Positions 51,735-61,265 of a stretch of DNA of 64,000 nt are shown piece after piece; the stretch's first letter is position 1, and every line of letters starts with the position of its first letter. Under the pieces are notes generated by a model. It saw only the letters and a list, made by a program, of their open reading frames with translations, ran no database searches and had not been told where the DNA came from. This stretch comes from Tistrella mobilis KA081020-065 (GTDB lineage: Bacteria > Pseudomonadota > Alphaproteobacteria > Tistrellales > Tistrellaceae), in contig NC_017958.1 of the NCBI RefSeq assembly GCF_000264455.2, positions 496,001 through 560,000 of the forward strand, in the 5' to 3' direction. The position numbers and the translations under genes are program-made.

Positions 51735-52718
51735 TCAGTCAACCACGCCGGTCGCGATCATCCGGGCCGGTTCGGCCGCCGCCCTGAACAGCCCCGCCGC
51801 CTCGCCCAGGCTCTTCGCCATGGTGATGGTGGCAAGAATGCCGTCCGGATTGGCCGGGTCCATGAAGCGGCGGTTCATGTCGGCATCGTAGAAGGCGATG
51901 CCGGCGCGGGTTTCGGCAAAGACCGCGGGGTCTTCCAGCCAGCCGCCCACACCTTTGGCCATGATCCGGTCGGCCTCGGCCTCGTGGGTCTTCTGCCAGT
52001 CGACCGCGGCAGTCCAGGCCCGATAGAGCGCCTGCAGCGCCGGCCGGCGCGCCTCCAGCGTCGGCACCGTGGTGACCATCACATCGGTGATCAGCCCCGG
52101 CCGGCTGGCGCTGTCCGCCAGCACCGCGCCATGGGGTGTCGCCTTGCCGCGGCTCAGCCACGGTTCCCAGGTCACCGCCGCATCCACCCGCCCGGCCACG
52201 AAGGCCGCCCCGGCATCGCCGGCGGTCATGTTGCGGCTGTCGATATCGGCCAGCGTCAGCCCGGCATCCTTCAGCAGCACGCTCAGGAAGAACTGCGACA
52301 CCGAGCCTTCGGTATAGGCGACCGTGCGCCCCTTCAGCCCGGCGACCGAGGTGATCTCGCGCCGGGCGACGATGCCGTCGCCGCCGCGGCTGTCGTCGAT
52401 CGCGAACAGATAGGTCAGCGGCCGTTCGGTCGTCGAAAAGCCCAGCACCGTGTCGATGGTGGTGACCGCGGCATCGACCCGGCCGGCGGCCAGCGCCGGC
52501 ATGCGGGTCTTCACGTCCTCCATCATCACCAGATCGACCTCCAGCCCTTCCTTCGCGAAGAAGCCCTGGTCGCGGGCGATGAACAGCGGGCCGTAACCGA
52601 CCCAGGTGGACAGCGCGAGTTTGAGCTTTTCAGCCGCGCCGGCCGGTGCGCCGGCACCGAAGACGAGCGCGAGGCCAAGAGCGGCGGCGCCGAGGCGGGA
52701 ACGGATCCGCATGGGCAT
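51735..52718 (-). CDS. ABC transporter substrate-binding protein (SsuA/TauA/THI5-like)
   Basis: The 327-residue periplasmic protein has a signal peptide ending near AGAPAGAAE and the NMT1/SsuA fold (LALSTWVGYGPLFIARDQGFF, AGRVDAAVTTID, DAAVTWEPWL). Ligands of this family include sulfonates, nitrate, thiamine precursors, urea-like and guanidine compounds. It starts 40 bases after the ureohydrolase stop on the same strand, so a guanidino compound or a related nitrogen source is plausible. Confidence 0.9.
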   Translation of the reverse strand: MPMRIRSRLGAAALGLALVFGAGAPAGAAEKLKLALSTWVGYGPLFIARDQGFFAKEGLEVDLVMMEDVKTRMPALAAGRVDAAVTTIDTVLGFSTTERPLTYLFAIDDSRGGDGIVARREITSVAGLKGRTVAYTEGSVSQFFLSVLLKDAGLTLADIDSRNMTAGDAGAAFVAGRVDAAVTWEPWLSRGKATPHGAVLADSASRPGLITDVMVTTVPTLEARRPALQALYRAWTAAVDWQKTHEAEADRIMAKGVGGWLEDPAVFAETRAGIAFYDADMNRRFMDPANPDGILATITMAKSLGEAAGLFRAAAEPARMIATGVVD

Positions 52719-52758
52719 GGGCGATCCTCCGGATCAGGGTGATGAGGGGCGCAGACGA

Positions 52759-53766
52759 TCAGCCGGCGCGGCCGCGGAGCGCGGGCGACACGGCAAGCAG
52801 ACAGAGCAGTTCGAACATCAGCGAGGCGCCGACCCAGGCGGTGCCGCCGGCCGGGTCGAAGGGCGGCGAGACCTCCACCAGATCCGCGCCGATCAGATTG
52901 AGCCCGGCGAGCGCGCGCAGCATGCGCTGCGCCTCTCGCGTGGTCAGGCCGCCGATTTCGGGCGTGCCGGTGCCGGGCGCGAAGGCGGGGTCCAGGCAGT
53001 CGATGTCGAAGGTCAGGTAAGTGGGGGCCGTGCCGGCGATCGCCCGGGCTTCGGCCATCACATCGTCCATGCCGCGGGCCTCGCACTCCTCGATGCGGAT
53101 GATCCGCACCCCCTGCGCCAGCCCCCAGGCAACGTCGGATCCGTCGTACATCGTGCCGCGGATGCCGATCTGCACCACCCGTTTCGGGTCGACCAGCCCC
53201 TCTTCGATGGCCCGGCGGAAGGGCGTGCCGTGGGTGTAGCGGAAGCCGCCGAAATAGTCGTGGAACAGGTCGGTATGGGCGTCGAAATGGATCAGCCCCA
53301 CCGGGCCGTCGGCGGCCAGCGCCTTCAGGATCGGATAGGACATCAGATGGTCGCCGCCGGCCGACAGCGGCAGGATGCCGCGCCGCTTCACCCGCTCATA
53401 GAAGCCGGTGATCCGCTGCAGCGTGTCCATCAGATCGGCCGGGTTGACCGGCACATCGCCCAGATCGGCCACCGCCGCCCGGGCATAGGGGTCGTCGCCT
53501 GTCGCCGGATGCAGGGGGCGCAGCATGCACGACAGGTCGCGCAGCTGACGGGGGCCGTGGCGGGCGCCCGGCCGGTTGGTGGTGCCGCCGTCCCAAGGCA
53601 CGCCCAGAATGCCGATCTCCACCGCCGCCGCCGCGGCCGCGTCGATATCGACCAGCGGCAGGCGCATGAAGCTGGCGGGGCCGGCATAGCGCGGCACGTC
53701 GAAGGCGGAGACGGGCCGGAAGGCGGGGGCAGGCGCGGGGGGCGCGGCGGGACTGGTATCGGGCAT
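52759..53766 (-). CDS. Agmatinase/ureohydrolase family protein
   Basis: The 335-residue enzyme has the binuclear Mn (or Ni) centre of the arginase family: SAGGDHLMSYP, HFDAHTDLF and TFDIDCLDPAFAPGTGTPE. It splits a guanidino compound into urea and an amine. Candidates are agmatine, guanidinobutyrate, guanidinopropionate or free guanidine, which residues alone do not settle. It leads an operon with an SsuABC-like importer and is divergent from a LysR regulator. Confidence 0.9.
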   Translation of the reverse strand: MPDTSPAAPPAPAPAFRPVSAFDVPRYAGPASFMRLPLVDIDAAAAAAVEIGILGVPWDGGTTNRPGARHGPRQLRDLSCMLRPLHPATGDDPYARAAVADLGDVPVNPADLMDTLQRITGFYERVKRRGILPLSAGGDHLMSYPILKALAADGPVGLIHFDAHTDLFHDYFGGFRYTHGTPFRRAIEEGLVDPKRVVQIGIRGTMYDGSDVAWGLAQGVRIIRIEECEARGMDDVMAEARAIAGTAPTYLTFDIDCLDPAFAPGTGTPEIGGLTTREAQRMLRALAGLNLIGADLVEVSPPFDPAGGTAWVGASLMFELLCLLAVSPALRGRAG

Positions 53767-53832
53767 GGAACGGGGCTCCGGAGAGGGGCTGCTCCGGTCA
53801 GGTTGTCATGGGGAGACACGTCCAATAAGATC

Positions 53833-53847
53833 GAAGTACAAAACTTC
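53833..53847. promoter_or_regulatory. Inverted repeat between ureohydrolase and LysR
   Basis: GAAGT (53833-53837) and ACTTC (53843-53847) flank five bases in the short divergent gap. This fits a LysR site overlapping both promoters, but the arms are short. Confidence 0.35.
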
Positions 53848-53870
53848 ACGTCCGGATTTTGCGACGCATC

Positions 53871-54782
53871 ATGTCCCTGCACGTTCCGCCGCTCAGCGAT
53901 GTCGATCTGCGCCAGCTGCGCATCTTCCGGTCTGTGGTCGAAAATGGCGGCTTCACGCCGGCGCAGGCCGAACTCGGCATCTCCCGCTCCACGATCAGCG
54001 CCCAGATGGCGGCATTGGAAACCCGGCTCGGTCTCACCCTCTGCCGGCGCGGCCGGTCGGGTTTCGCGCTCACCGACCACGGCCAGAAGGTCTATGCCGA
54101 AACGATCAAATGCTTTGCAGCCCTCGACAATTTCCGCAGCGAGGTGGGGGTGATGCGCGGCCGGCTGGTGGGCGAACTCCGCATCGGCACGGTCGATGCG
54201 GTGGTCGAAAACCCGCGCTGCGCGCTCGATGCCGCCATCGCCGCCTTCAACCAGGCGGTGCCCGACGTCCATGTCACCCTGACCGTGGTGTCGCCCAACC
54301 AGATCGAAAGCGCGCTGCTCAACCGGCAGATGGAAATCGCCATCGTGCCGAACCAGCCGATGAATGCTGCGGTGCAACTTCAGCAGCTTTTCCACGAGGA
54401 ACAGAACCTCTATTGCGGCGCCCGCCATCCGCTTTTCGGGGCAGAGGCGAAGCAGCTCACCCTCGACCGGCTGGGCGCCCAGGCTCATGCCCGGCGCGGC
54501 TACGCCATCGCCACCGGCTATGGCACGCTCTTCGCCGACCCGCCGGCCGCCACCGCCTATTCCATGGAAGGTCTGGCGCATCTGGTGTTGAGTGGCCGGT
54601 TCGTCAGCTTCCTGCCCCGCCATTATGCCGCGCAATGGGTGGACACCGGCCGCATGCGGGCGCTGCGCCCCGATCTGGTCAGTTTCGGCGTGGCACTCTG
54701 CGCCGCCCATTTCCCGGTGCCGGCGCTCTCCGAAATCGCCCGGGTCTTCCGCCAGCACCTGATCGAGGCCCATCGCGGGTGA
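53871..54782 (+). CDS. LysR-family transcriptional regulator
   Basis: The 303-residue protein has an N-terminal helix-turn-helix (LRQLRIFRSVVENGGFTPAQ, STISAQMAALETRLG) and an effector-binding domain. It is divergent from the ureohydrolase/ABC operon, which is its likely target. The ATG at 53871 is preferred over an in-frame TTG at 53859. Immediately after it lie two GTTGCCGTCCCGGCA palindromes in front of the DUF3100 operon, so it might act on that operon too. Confidence 0.92.
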   Translation: MSLHVPPLSDVDLRQLRIFRSVVENGGFTPAQAELGISRSTISAQMAALETRLGLTLCRRGRSGFALTDHGQKVYAETIKCFAALDNFRSEVGVMRGRLVGELRIGTVDAVVENPRCALDAAIAAFNQAVPDVHVTLTVVSPNQIESALLNRQMEIAIVPNQPMNAAVQLQQLFHEEQNLYCGARHPLFGAEAKQLTLDRLGAQAHARRGYAIATGYGTLFADPPAATAYSMEGLAHLVLSGRFVSFLPRHYAAQWVDTGRMRALRPDLVSFGVALCAAHFPVPALSEIARVFRQHLIEAHRG

Positions 54783-54790
54783 CATGCGCT

Positions 54791-54833
54791 GTTGCCGTCC
54801 CGGCAGGAGGTTCCCTGTTGCCGTCCCGGCAAC
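54791..54833. promoter_or_regulatory. Two GTTGCC palindromes before the DUF3100 operon
   Basis: GTTGCCGTCCCGGCA occurs at 54791-54805 and again at 54817-54831; the second continues to a perfect GTTGCCG-TCC-CGGCAAC palindrome. They lie 160-200 bases upstream of the permease start. The same core is found before the LysR gene at 48015. The rest of 54783-54992 shows no gene. Confidence 0.55.
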
Positions 54834-54992
54834 GGCAGCGTCTCTTTAAAGCGCTTGCCGCCACCGGCCACAGTTTTGATTCTGGCGGGATGAACGGGGG
54901 TCTGCGTCCGGGGAGTGGCGCCCCTCCGTCAAATAACGTGTCGACCTTGGGAAGGTTCACGTCTCACCTCCAGCCAATCGGGGGGACGCTTC

Positions 54993-55823
54993 ATGTCCGT
55001 CATCAAAGAAACGATGCAGCTCTGGCGGCTGCATCTTGCCGTGCTCGTGCTGGCGATCATCGCCGAGCTGATCGGCATCCAGCGCATCCCGATCGGGATC
55101 GGCGCGATCCTGCTGCTGCCGCTGCTCTACGCCTTCGTCATGGCGGCGCTCATGAACCCGAACATCGTGAAGCCGGCGGGCAAGCTGATCCGCTCGCGCG
55201 AGGTCAAGGCCGCCTCGCCGCTGATCGTGATCGCGATCATGCCGTTCATCGCCAAGTTCGGCACCACCATCGGCCCGGCGATCGACAAGATCATCGCGGC
55301 GGGCCCTGCCCTGCTGCTGCAGGAACTGGGCAATCTCGGCACCGTGCTGATCGCCTTCCCGATCGCGGTCTGGGTGCTGGGCCTCGGCCGCGAGGCGATC
55401 GGCGCCACCTTCTCGATCGCGCGCGAACCCAACATCGCGATCATCGCCGACCGCTACACGCTGAAATCCCCCGAAGGCACCGGCGTGATGGGCGTCTACG
55501 TCATCGGCACGCTGTTCGGCACCTTCGTCTTCGCGGTGCTGGCCTCGATCTTCGCCACCGCCGACATTTTTGATCCGCGCTCGCTCGCCATGGCCTGCGG
55601 CGTCGGTTCGGGCTCGATGATGGCCGCCTGCTCGGGCGCGCTTGCAACCGCGCTGCCCGAGATGAAGGACGAGCTGCTGGCCTTGGCCGGCGCCTCCAAC
55701 CTGCTCACCTATGCGACCGGCCTTTATGCCGGCCTGTTCATCGCCCTGCCGCTGGTCGAAAAGCTCTACAACGCGACCCGCGGCCGGCACGAAACCGCGG
55801 CCCGCGCCGCTGCCGGGGAGTAA
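54993..55823 (+). CDS. DUF3100 family membrane protein
   Basis: The 276-residue protein has about eight hydrophobic helices and matches the DUF3100 family, an uncharacterised integral membrane group with GVGSGSMMAACSGAL in the second half. It starts an operon with a second small membrane protein, serine dehydratase and an M20 amidohydrolase. The likely role is therefore uptake of an N-acylated or peptide-bound amino acid that those enzymes degrade. The ATG at 54993 has GGGGGA upstream. Confidence 0.78.
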   Translation: MSVIKETMQLWRLHLAVLVLAIIAELIGIQRIPIGIGAILLLPLLYAFVMAALMNPNIVKPAGKLIRSREVKAASPLIVIAIMPFIAKFGTTIGPAIDKIIAAGPALLLQELGNLGTVLIAFPIAVWVLGLGREAIGATFSIAREPNIAIIADRYTLKSPEGTGVMGVYVIGTLFGTFVFAVLASIFATADIFDPRSLAMACGVGSGSMMAACSGALATALPEMKDELLALAGASNLLTYATGLYAGLFIALPLVEKLYNATRGRHETAARAAAGE

Positions 55824-55828
55824 GGTCC

Positions 55829-56332
55829 ATGTCGAACACCGTCTACACCGACGGCACCCTCAACGTCCCGGCCGAGCCGGACGAGCGCAAGCTCAACCTT
55901 CTGGACCATGCCCTGGTCCTGATCGTGGTCTGCGCCATCGACCTGGTGGTCAACGCGGTCAATCACGAGGTCGGCTTCCTGCACAACCTCACCGGCATCG
56001 CGGTGCTTTATGCGATCTGCCTGGCGGGTCTGGTGCTGACCAAGATCATGCCCTTCTACCTGCCGAGCGTCGCCTGGATCTCGCTGGTCGGCATGGCCGT
56101 CACCCTGCCCTTCACCCCGGGTTCCGCCTGGGTTCTGGACCAAGTGAAGGCGATCGACTTCCTGGCGCTCACCACCCCCACCCTCGCCTATGCCGGCTTC
56201 GCCATCGCGCGCGAAGAGATCCTGACCGCGAAGAAATCCGGCTGGAAGCTGGCCCTGGTCGCGGTGCTGGTCTTCTTCGGCACCTATCTGGGCTCGGTGC
56301 TGGTTGCCGAGCTGATGCTCGCCTGGACCTGA
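55829..56332 (+). CDS. Small membrane protein, partner of DUF3100 protein
   Basis: The 167-residue protein has a polar N-terminus (residues 1-25) and four to five helices (LDHALVLIVVCAIDLVVNAV, LTGIAVLYAICLAGLVL and others). It starts 5 bases after the DUF3100 gene, so the two probably form a heteromeric permease. I recognise no characterised family. Confidence 0.75.
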   Translation: MSNTVYTDGTLNVPAEPDERKLNLLDHALVLIVVCAIDLVVNAVNHEVGFLHNLTGIAVLYAICLAGLVLTKIMPFYLPSVAWISLVGMAVTLPFTPGSAWVLDQVKAIDFLALTTPTLAYAGFAIAREEILTAKKSGWKLALVAVLVFFGTYLGSVLVAELMLAWT

Positions 56333-56432
56333 CCGGCCTCCCATATCCACCTGAACGACACGCCAAACCCGTGCGCGGTGCCTGGGGCATCCTCTCCCCG
56401 GCGCCGCGCCGTCCGGATGGACCAGCGCCCCC

Positions 56433-57821
56433 ATGTCGCTCAGCCTTTTCGACCTGTTCAAGATCGGTATCGGCCCCTCCAGCTCGCACACCGTCGGGCC
56501 GATGGTCGCCGCCCGCCGCTTCCTTTCCGGGCTCGATGCCGCCGGCCGCTTCGATGCGCTGGCCGCGGTCACGGTCGAGATCTACGGTTCGCTCGCCCTC
56601 ACCGGCCGCGGCCATGCCACCGACACCGCGATCATCCTGGGGCTTGCCGGCGAAACCCCCGATGGTGTGGAGCCCGATGCCATCACCGGCATCGTCGAAG
56701 GCGTGCGCCTGTCGAAGCGCCTCGCGGCACTCGGCCGCAGGCTGATCGCCTTCGATCCCGAGACCGATCTGGTCTGGCGCATGGGCGATACCCTGCCCCA
56801 CCACACCAACGGCCTGCACTTCACTGCCCGCGACGGCGCGGGTGCCGTGCTTGCGGCCGAAAGCTTCTATTCGATCGGCGGCGGTTTCGTGGTCTCGGGC
56901 GCCGAGACCGAGGCCCGGGCCGGCGATGCGCCCGTCCATGGCGACCGTGGCCCCCTGCCCCATCCCTTCACGACCGGCGCCGATCTGATCGCGCTCACCG
57001 AAGCGACCGGCCTCTCCATCGCCGACATCGTCCGGCAGAACGAGCACGCCCTCTGGGGGCCGGCCGAGACCACCCGCCGGCTTGAGGCGATCAAGGCCGC
57101 GATGCTGGGGGCGGTCGACCGCGGCCTTGCCACCGACGGTGCGCTGCCCGGCCGGCTGACCCGCCGCCGCGCCGCCGATCTCGCCCGCAGGCTCGCCGAG
57201 CGCGCCGGCGCCAACACGCTCCCCGCCCTCGACGGGTTCGAGCGGCTGTCGGCCTATGCGATCGCGGTCAATGAAGAGAATGCCGCCGGCGGCCGCATCG
57301 TCACCGCGCCCACCAATGGTGCCGCCGGCATCGTGCCGGCGGTGCTGGCCTGGCTGCTCCGCCATTCCGGCACCGGCAGCGAGGCCGCGGCCGACACCCT
57401 GCTCTTCACCGCCGCGGCGATCGGCATGCTCTACAAGCTCAACGCCTCGATCTCCGGCGCCGAGGTCGGCTGCCAGGGAGAGGTCGGCGTCGCCAGTTCC
57501 ATGGCCGCGGGCGGCCTTGCCGCCGCCCTCGGCGGCACGCCCGCACAGGTCGAGAACGCCGCTGAGATCGCCATGGAACACCATCTGGGCATGACCTGCG
57601 ATCCGGTCGCCGGCCTGGTCCAGATCCCCTGCATCGAACGCAACGCCATGGGGGCCGTCAAGGCGGTGAACGCCGCCCTTCTGGCGCTCGCCGGCGACGG
57701 CCGCCACGTGGTCTCGCTCGACACGGTGATCCGGACCATGAAAGAGACCGGCCACGACATGCAGAGCAAATACAAGGAAACCAGCCTGGGCGGCCTGGCC
57801 GTCAACGTGCCGGTCTGCTGA
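56433..57821 (+). CDS. sdaA: L-serine ammonia-lyase, iron-sulfur type
   Basis: The 462-residue single-chain enzyme converts L-serine to pyruvate and ammonia with a [4Fe-4S] cluster. The beta domain begins [20 protein letters not shown] and [10 protein letters not shown]; the alpha domain has [16 protein letters not shown]. Three cysteines in [15 protein letters not shown] and IPCIERNA fit the cluster ligands. It lies in the DUF3100 operon, so serine may be released by the amidohydrolase that follows. Confidence 0.94.
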   Translation: MSLSLFDLFKIGIGPSSSHTVGPMVAARRFLSGLDAAGRFDALAAVTVEIYGSLALTGRGHATDTAIILGLAGETPDGVEPDAITGIVEGVRLSKRLAALGRRLIAFDPETDLVWRMGDTLPHHTNGLHFTARDGAGAVLAAESFYSIGGGFVVSGAETEARAGDAPVHGDRGPLPHPFTTGADLIALTEATGLSIADIVRQNEHALWGPAETTRRLEAIKAAMLGAVDRGLATDGALPGRLTRRRAADLARRLAERAGANTLPALDGFERLSAYAIAVNEENAAGGRIVTAPTNGAAGIVPAVLAWLLRHSGTGSEAAADTLLFTAAAIGMLYKLNASISGAEVGCQGEVGVASSMAAGGLAAALGGTPAQVENAAEIAMEHHLGMTCDPVAGLVQIPCIERNAMGAVKAVNAALLALAGDGRHVVSLDTVIRTMKETGHDMQSKYKETSLGGLAVNVPVC

Positions 57822-57878
57822 CCAGCGGACGGATGCCTCCCCAACGCGGGCCACAAAAACCAGAGGACGCCGATCCAG

Positions 57879-59078
57879 ATGCCGGACAACAATGCTCCCC
57901 GCAACGACGTCGCCATCGATCCCGCCGTTGCGGCCATCGCCGCCGAGATGCGCGGCTGGCGCCACCATCTCCACGCCCATCCCGAAACCGCCTTCGAAGA
58001 GCACGAGACCGCGGCTTTCGTCGCGGGCAAGCTTGCCGGGTTCGGCATCGAGGTTACGACCGGCATCGGCCGCACCGGTGTGGTCGGCACCATTCATGGT
58101 CGCCAGGGTGCCGGCCCCGCGATTGCGCTCCGCGCCGACATGGATGCGCTGCACGTGACCGAGGTCAACGACTTCGCCCACCGCTCGCGTCATCCCGGCC
58201 GCATGCATGCCTGCGGTCATGACGGCCACACCGCCATGCTGCTGGGTGCTGCCAAAGTGCTGGCGGCGGATCCCGATTTCGCCGGCACCGTCCATCTGAT
58301 CTTCCAGCCCGCGGAAGAGAACGAGGGCGGCGGCCGGGCGATGGTCGAAGACGGGCTCTTCACCCGCTTCCCGGCCGACATGGTCTTCGGCATGCACAAC
58401 TGGCCGGGCCTGGCGCTCGGCCGGATGGCGATGGCGCCGGGGCCGATGATGGCCGGGTTCGACATTTTCGAAATCACCATCCGCGGCCGCGGCTGCCATG
58501 CCGCCATGCCCGATCTGGGCCGCGATGCGGTGACGGCGGCGGCCCATCTGGTCACCCAGCTGCAGACCATTCCGGGCCGGTCGATCAACCCGCTCGACGG
58601 CGCGGTGGTCTCTGTCACCCAGATCCATGGCGGCGACACCTGGAACGTGATCCCCGAGACGATCGTGATCCGCGGCACCGCGCGCAGCTTCCGGCCCGAG
58701 GTTCAGGCGGTGATCGAACGCCGCCTCGCCACCCTGGTGGAACATTCGGCCGCCGCGCACGAGTGCACGGGCGAGCTGCGCTATGAGCGCCGCTATCCCG
58801 CCACCATCAACACCGCCACCGAAACCGCGCTCGCGGCAACCGCCGCGGCGAGGGTGGTCGGCGAGGCCGCCATCGACCACAGCCCCACCCCCTCAATGGC
58901 CTCGGAAGACTTCGCCTTCATGCTGGGCGAAAAGCCCGGCTGCTATGTCTGGCTCGGCAACGGCCCGACCGAGGGCGGCTGCCTGCTCCACAACCCGGCC
59001 TACGACTTCAACGACGATGCCGCCCCGATCGGCGCCAGCTGGTGGGTGCAGCTGGTCCGCACCGTGCTCGCCGGCTGA
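57879..59078 (+). CDS. M20-family amidohydrolase (hippurate-hydrolase-like)
   Basis: The 399-residue cytosolic metalloenzyme hydrolyses N-acyl amino acids. It shows ADMDALHV, HACGHDGHTAML, the FQPAEENEGGGRAM acid pair and SMASEDFAFML, the two-metal ligands of the HipO/AmaA/IAA-amino-acid hydrolase group. Being in an operon with serine dehydratase and a membrane pair suggests an N-acylserine or a Ser-containing conjugate as substrate, but this is inference. Confidence 0.9.
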   Translation: MPDNNAPRNDVAIDPAVAAIAAEMRGWRHHLHAHPETAFEEHETAAFVAGKLAGFGIEVTTGIGRTGVVGTIHGRQGAGPAIALRADMDALHVTEVNDFAHRSRHPGRMHACGHDGHTAMLLGAAKVLAADPDFAGTVHLIFQPAEENEGGGRAMVEDGLFTRFPADMVFGMHNWPGLALGRMAMAPGPMMAGFDIFEITIRGRGCHAAMPDLGRDAVTAAAHLVTQLQTIPGRSINPLDGAVVSVTQIHGGDTWNVIPETIVIRGTARSFRPEVQAVIERRLATLVEHSAAAHECTGELRYERRYPATINTATETALAATAAARVVGEAAIDHSPTPSMASEDFAFMLGEKPGCYVWLGNGPTEGGCLLHNPAYDFNDDAAPIGASWWVQLVRTVLAG

Positions 59079-59092
59079 AGACCCGTCCGGGC

Positions 59093-59974
59093 CTACCCCG
59101 CCGCCTCCCCCCGGCCCCGCTCCAACTCGCGGATCACGTATTCGCGCAGCCGCTGGGCCGGGGGGCCGATATCGGCGGCCACCAGCAGCGCCATCTCAGT
59201 ATCGGCCAAGGCCGGCAGCCCGGCCTCTTCATCCAGCATCACCAGATCCGCCGGCACCATGTCCTTGGGCAGCACCGTCACCCCCAGCCCGGCGCGCACC
59301 GCGGCATGGGTGCCGGTCAGCGCGCCGCAGGTATAGGCGATCCGCCAGGGCCGGCCCGCCGTATCCAGCGCATCGGTCGCGCGCTTGCGATAGACGCAGG
59401 GCGCCGGCGACACCGCCAGCGGCAGGGGCCCCTGGCGCATCGCCACCCCGCGTTCGGCCGCCACCCAGACCAGCGGCTCGCGCCAGACCCGGGTGCCGAG
59501 CAGCGGCGCGCTCGGCTCGCGCTTCACCAGGGCCAGATCCAGATCGCCGGCCGCGAAGCGGTCGAACAGGTTCAGCGTCAGATCGCAGGTGACCTCCAGC
59601 CCCACCGCCGGATGTTCCTGGGCAAAGCGCGCCAGCACCCCGGGCAGATGGCTGGTCGCGAAATCCTCGGGCGCCCCCAGCCGTACCAGGCCCGCAATCT
59701 CGGGCTGGCGCACCCGGTCCATCAGTTCGTCGTTCAGCGCCAGGATCCGGCGGGCATAGTCGACGATCACCTGGCCTTCGCCGGTCAGCCGCACATGGCG
59801 GGGGCCGCGCTCCAGCAGCACCGCTCCCACCCTCTCTTCCAGCCGCTTGATCTGCAGCGAAATGGTGGACTGGTTGCGCAGCAGCCGGTCGGCGGCGCGG
59901 GAAAACCCGCCCGCATCGGCCACGGTCACCAGCGTGCGCAGCAGGTCGACATCCAGGTTTACGGGTGCAGCCAT
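59093..59974 (-). CDS. LysR-family transcriptional regulator
   Basis: The 293-residue protein has a helix-turn-helix (LLRTLVTVADAGGFSRAA, STISLQIKRLEERVG) and an effector domain. The ATG at 59974 has GAGG 6 bases upstream; alternative starts at 59980 and 59986 sit on that site. It is convergent with the M20 gene and divergent from the isopropylmalate-dehydrogenase-like gene, which may be its target. Confidence 0.9.
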   Translation of the reverse strand: MAAPVNLDVDLLRTLVTVADAGGFSRAADRLLRNQSTISLQIKRLEERVGAVLLERGPRHVRLTGEGQVIVDYARRILALNDELMDRVRQPEIAGLVRLGAPEDFATSHLPGVLARFAQEHPAVGLEVTCDLTLNLFDRFAAGDLDLALVKREPSAPLLGTRVWREPLVWVAAERGVAMRQGPLPLAVSPAPCVYRKRATDALDTAGRPWRIAYTCGALTGTHAAVRAGLGVTVLPKDMVPADLVMLDEEAGLPALADTEMALLVAADIGPPAQRLREYVIRELERGRGEAAG

Positions 59975-60110
59975 TGCCATCCTCAATATTTACCATCGCA
60001 ATGGAAAGGCATCGAATTATCAATTTCTCAAAAGACATGGTGCGGGGCAGCATAGGGTCAAGCCGGCATCATCCGGGCCGGCGACGCCTGAGCGGAGCGG
60101 AGGCGCGCCC

Positions 60111-61196
60111 ATGACTGACCAGACCCCCCATCGGCCCCGACCCGGCCCCCGGCATGGTTGGACCAACCAGCCGATCAGCATCGTTTTCGGCGACGGCATC
60201 GGCCCCGAGGTGATGCAGGCGAGCCTCAGGATCCTGCTTGCGGCCGGCGCGCGCATCGCGGTGGAACCGGTGGATCTGAGCGGCCGCCCCGGGGATGCGG
60301 AGGAAGATCATGCCCGGCTGCTCTCGGCCGCCCGGCAGAGCCTGCGCCGCACCGGCGTGCTCTACCGCGCCCCGGTCACCACGCCGCCGGCCGGGGTGGC
60401 CTGCCCGGTGCAGGTGCTCAGCCGCGATGCCGATCTCTTCGCCACCACCCGCCCCTGCCGGGCCATGGCGCCGGCCATCGCCACCCGCCACCCGGCGATG
60501 GATCTGATCATCGTTCACGACCTGCCCGGGGCGGCCCGGGGCGATGCCCGGCAGATGCGGGCCGAGCGGCTTCTGCACCATGCCTTTGCGGTGGCGCGCC
60601 GGCAGGGGCTTCGCCGGCTCGATGCCTTCGTCGAACATCCGGATGCGCTGACGGCAGAGCTGTTCGATGCCGTCGCCGGCCATTATCCCGACATCGCCGC
60701 CGGCCGCCGGCGCCTTGAAACCGGTCTGGCCGGGCTGGTCGATCGTCCGAACGGCTTTGGTGTCGTGGTCGTGCCGGGCCGCCATGGCGATCTGGTGGCG
60801 ACGCTCGCCGCCCGCCTTGCCGGCGGCGTGGGGCTTGCCCCCTCGGCCGCGCTCGGCACCGATTGCGCCATGTTCTCAACCGTGCACGGCACGGCGCCAC
60901 AGCTGGCCGGGCGCGACCGGGCCAACCCGTCGGCCATGCTGCTCGCGGGCGTGATGATGCTGCACCATATCGGCCAGCATCGGGTTGCAGAATGCGTCCA
61001 CGATGCCTGGCTCGCCACCATCGAAGACGGCATCCACACTGCCGACATGATCAATCCGGGCACCACCCGCCTGCGCCCGGGCACCCGCGGCTTCGCCGAT
61101 GCGGTGATCACCCGCCTGGGTCAGGCCCCGCGGATGCTCCGCCCGGCGGCGGCGGCGAGCCCGCACCACAACCAAAACATTATGATGAAGGCCTGA
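60111..61196 (+). CDS. Isocitrate/isopropylmalate dehydrogenase-like protein
   Basis: The 361-residue protein belongs to the beta-decarboxylating dehydrogenase family. It starts ISIVFGDGIGPEVMQASL and contains the hallmark TVHGTAPQLAGRDRANPSAM. The substrate Arg region (ADLFATTRPCR) remains recognisable. The metal motif usually written GDILSD reads GDLVAT, losing the second Asp, so the catalytic centre is altered. Length is normal. It may act on another 2-hydroxyacid (tartrate or homoisocitrate type) or be inactive. GGAGG precedes the ATG at 60111. Confidence 0.8.
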   Translation: MTDQTPHRPRPGPRHGWTNQPISIVFGDGIGPEVMQASLRILLAAGARIAVEPVDLSGRPGDAEEDHARLLSAARQSLRRTGVLYRAPVTTPPAGVACPVQVLSRDADLFATTRPCRAMAPAIATRHPAMDLIIVHDLPGAARGDARQMRAERLLHHAFAVARRQGLRRLDAFVEHPDALTAELFDAVAGHYPDIAAGRRRLETGLAGLVDRPNGFGVVVVPGRHGDLVATLAARLAGGVGLAPSAALGTDCAMFSTVHGTAPQLAGRDRANPSAMLLAGVMMLHHIGQHRVAECVHDAWLATIEDGIHTADMINPGTTRLRPGTRGFADAVITRLGQAPRMLRPAAAASPHHNQNIMMKA

Positions 61197-61265
61197 TCAT
61201 CACCCATTGATGGCATTTTGGGACAGTGCCATTCTGGTCACCATCGACCAGACGGGGGAAGGCCC

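Noticed and set aside
56169-58880. 903-codon open frame on the minus strand
   Set aside because: It is antisense to serine dehydratase and the M20 gene, which have clear motifs. The product is low-complexity Asp/Gly/Arg/His sequence.
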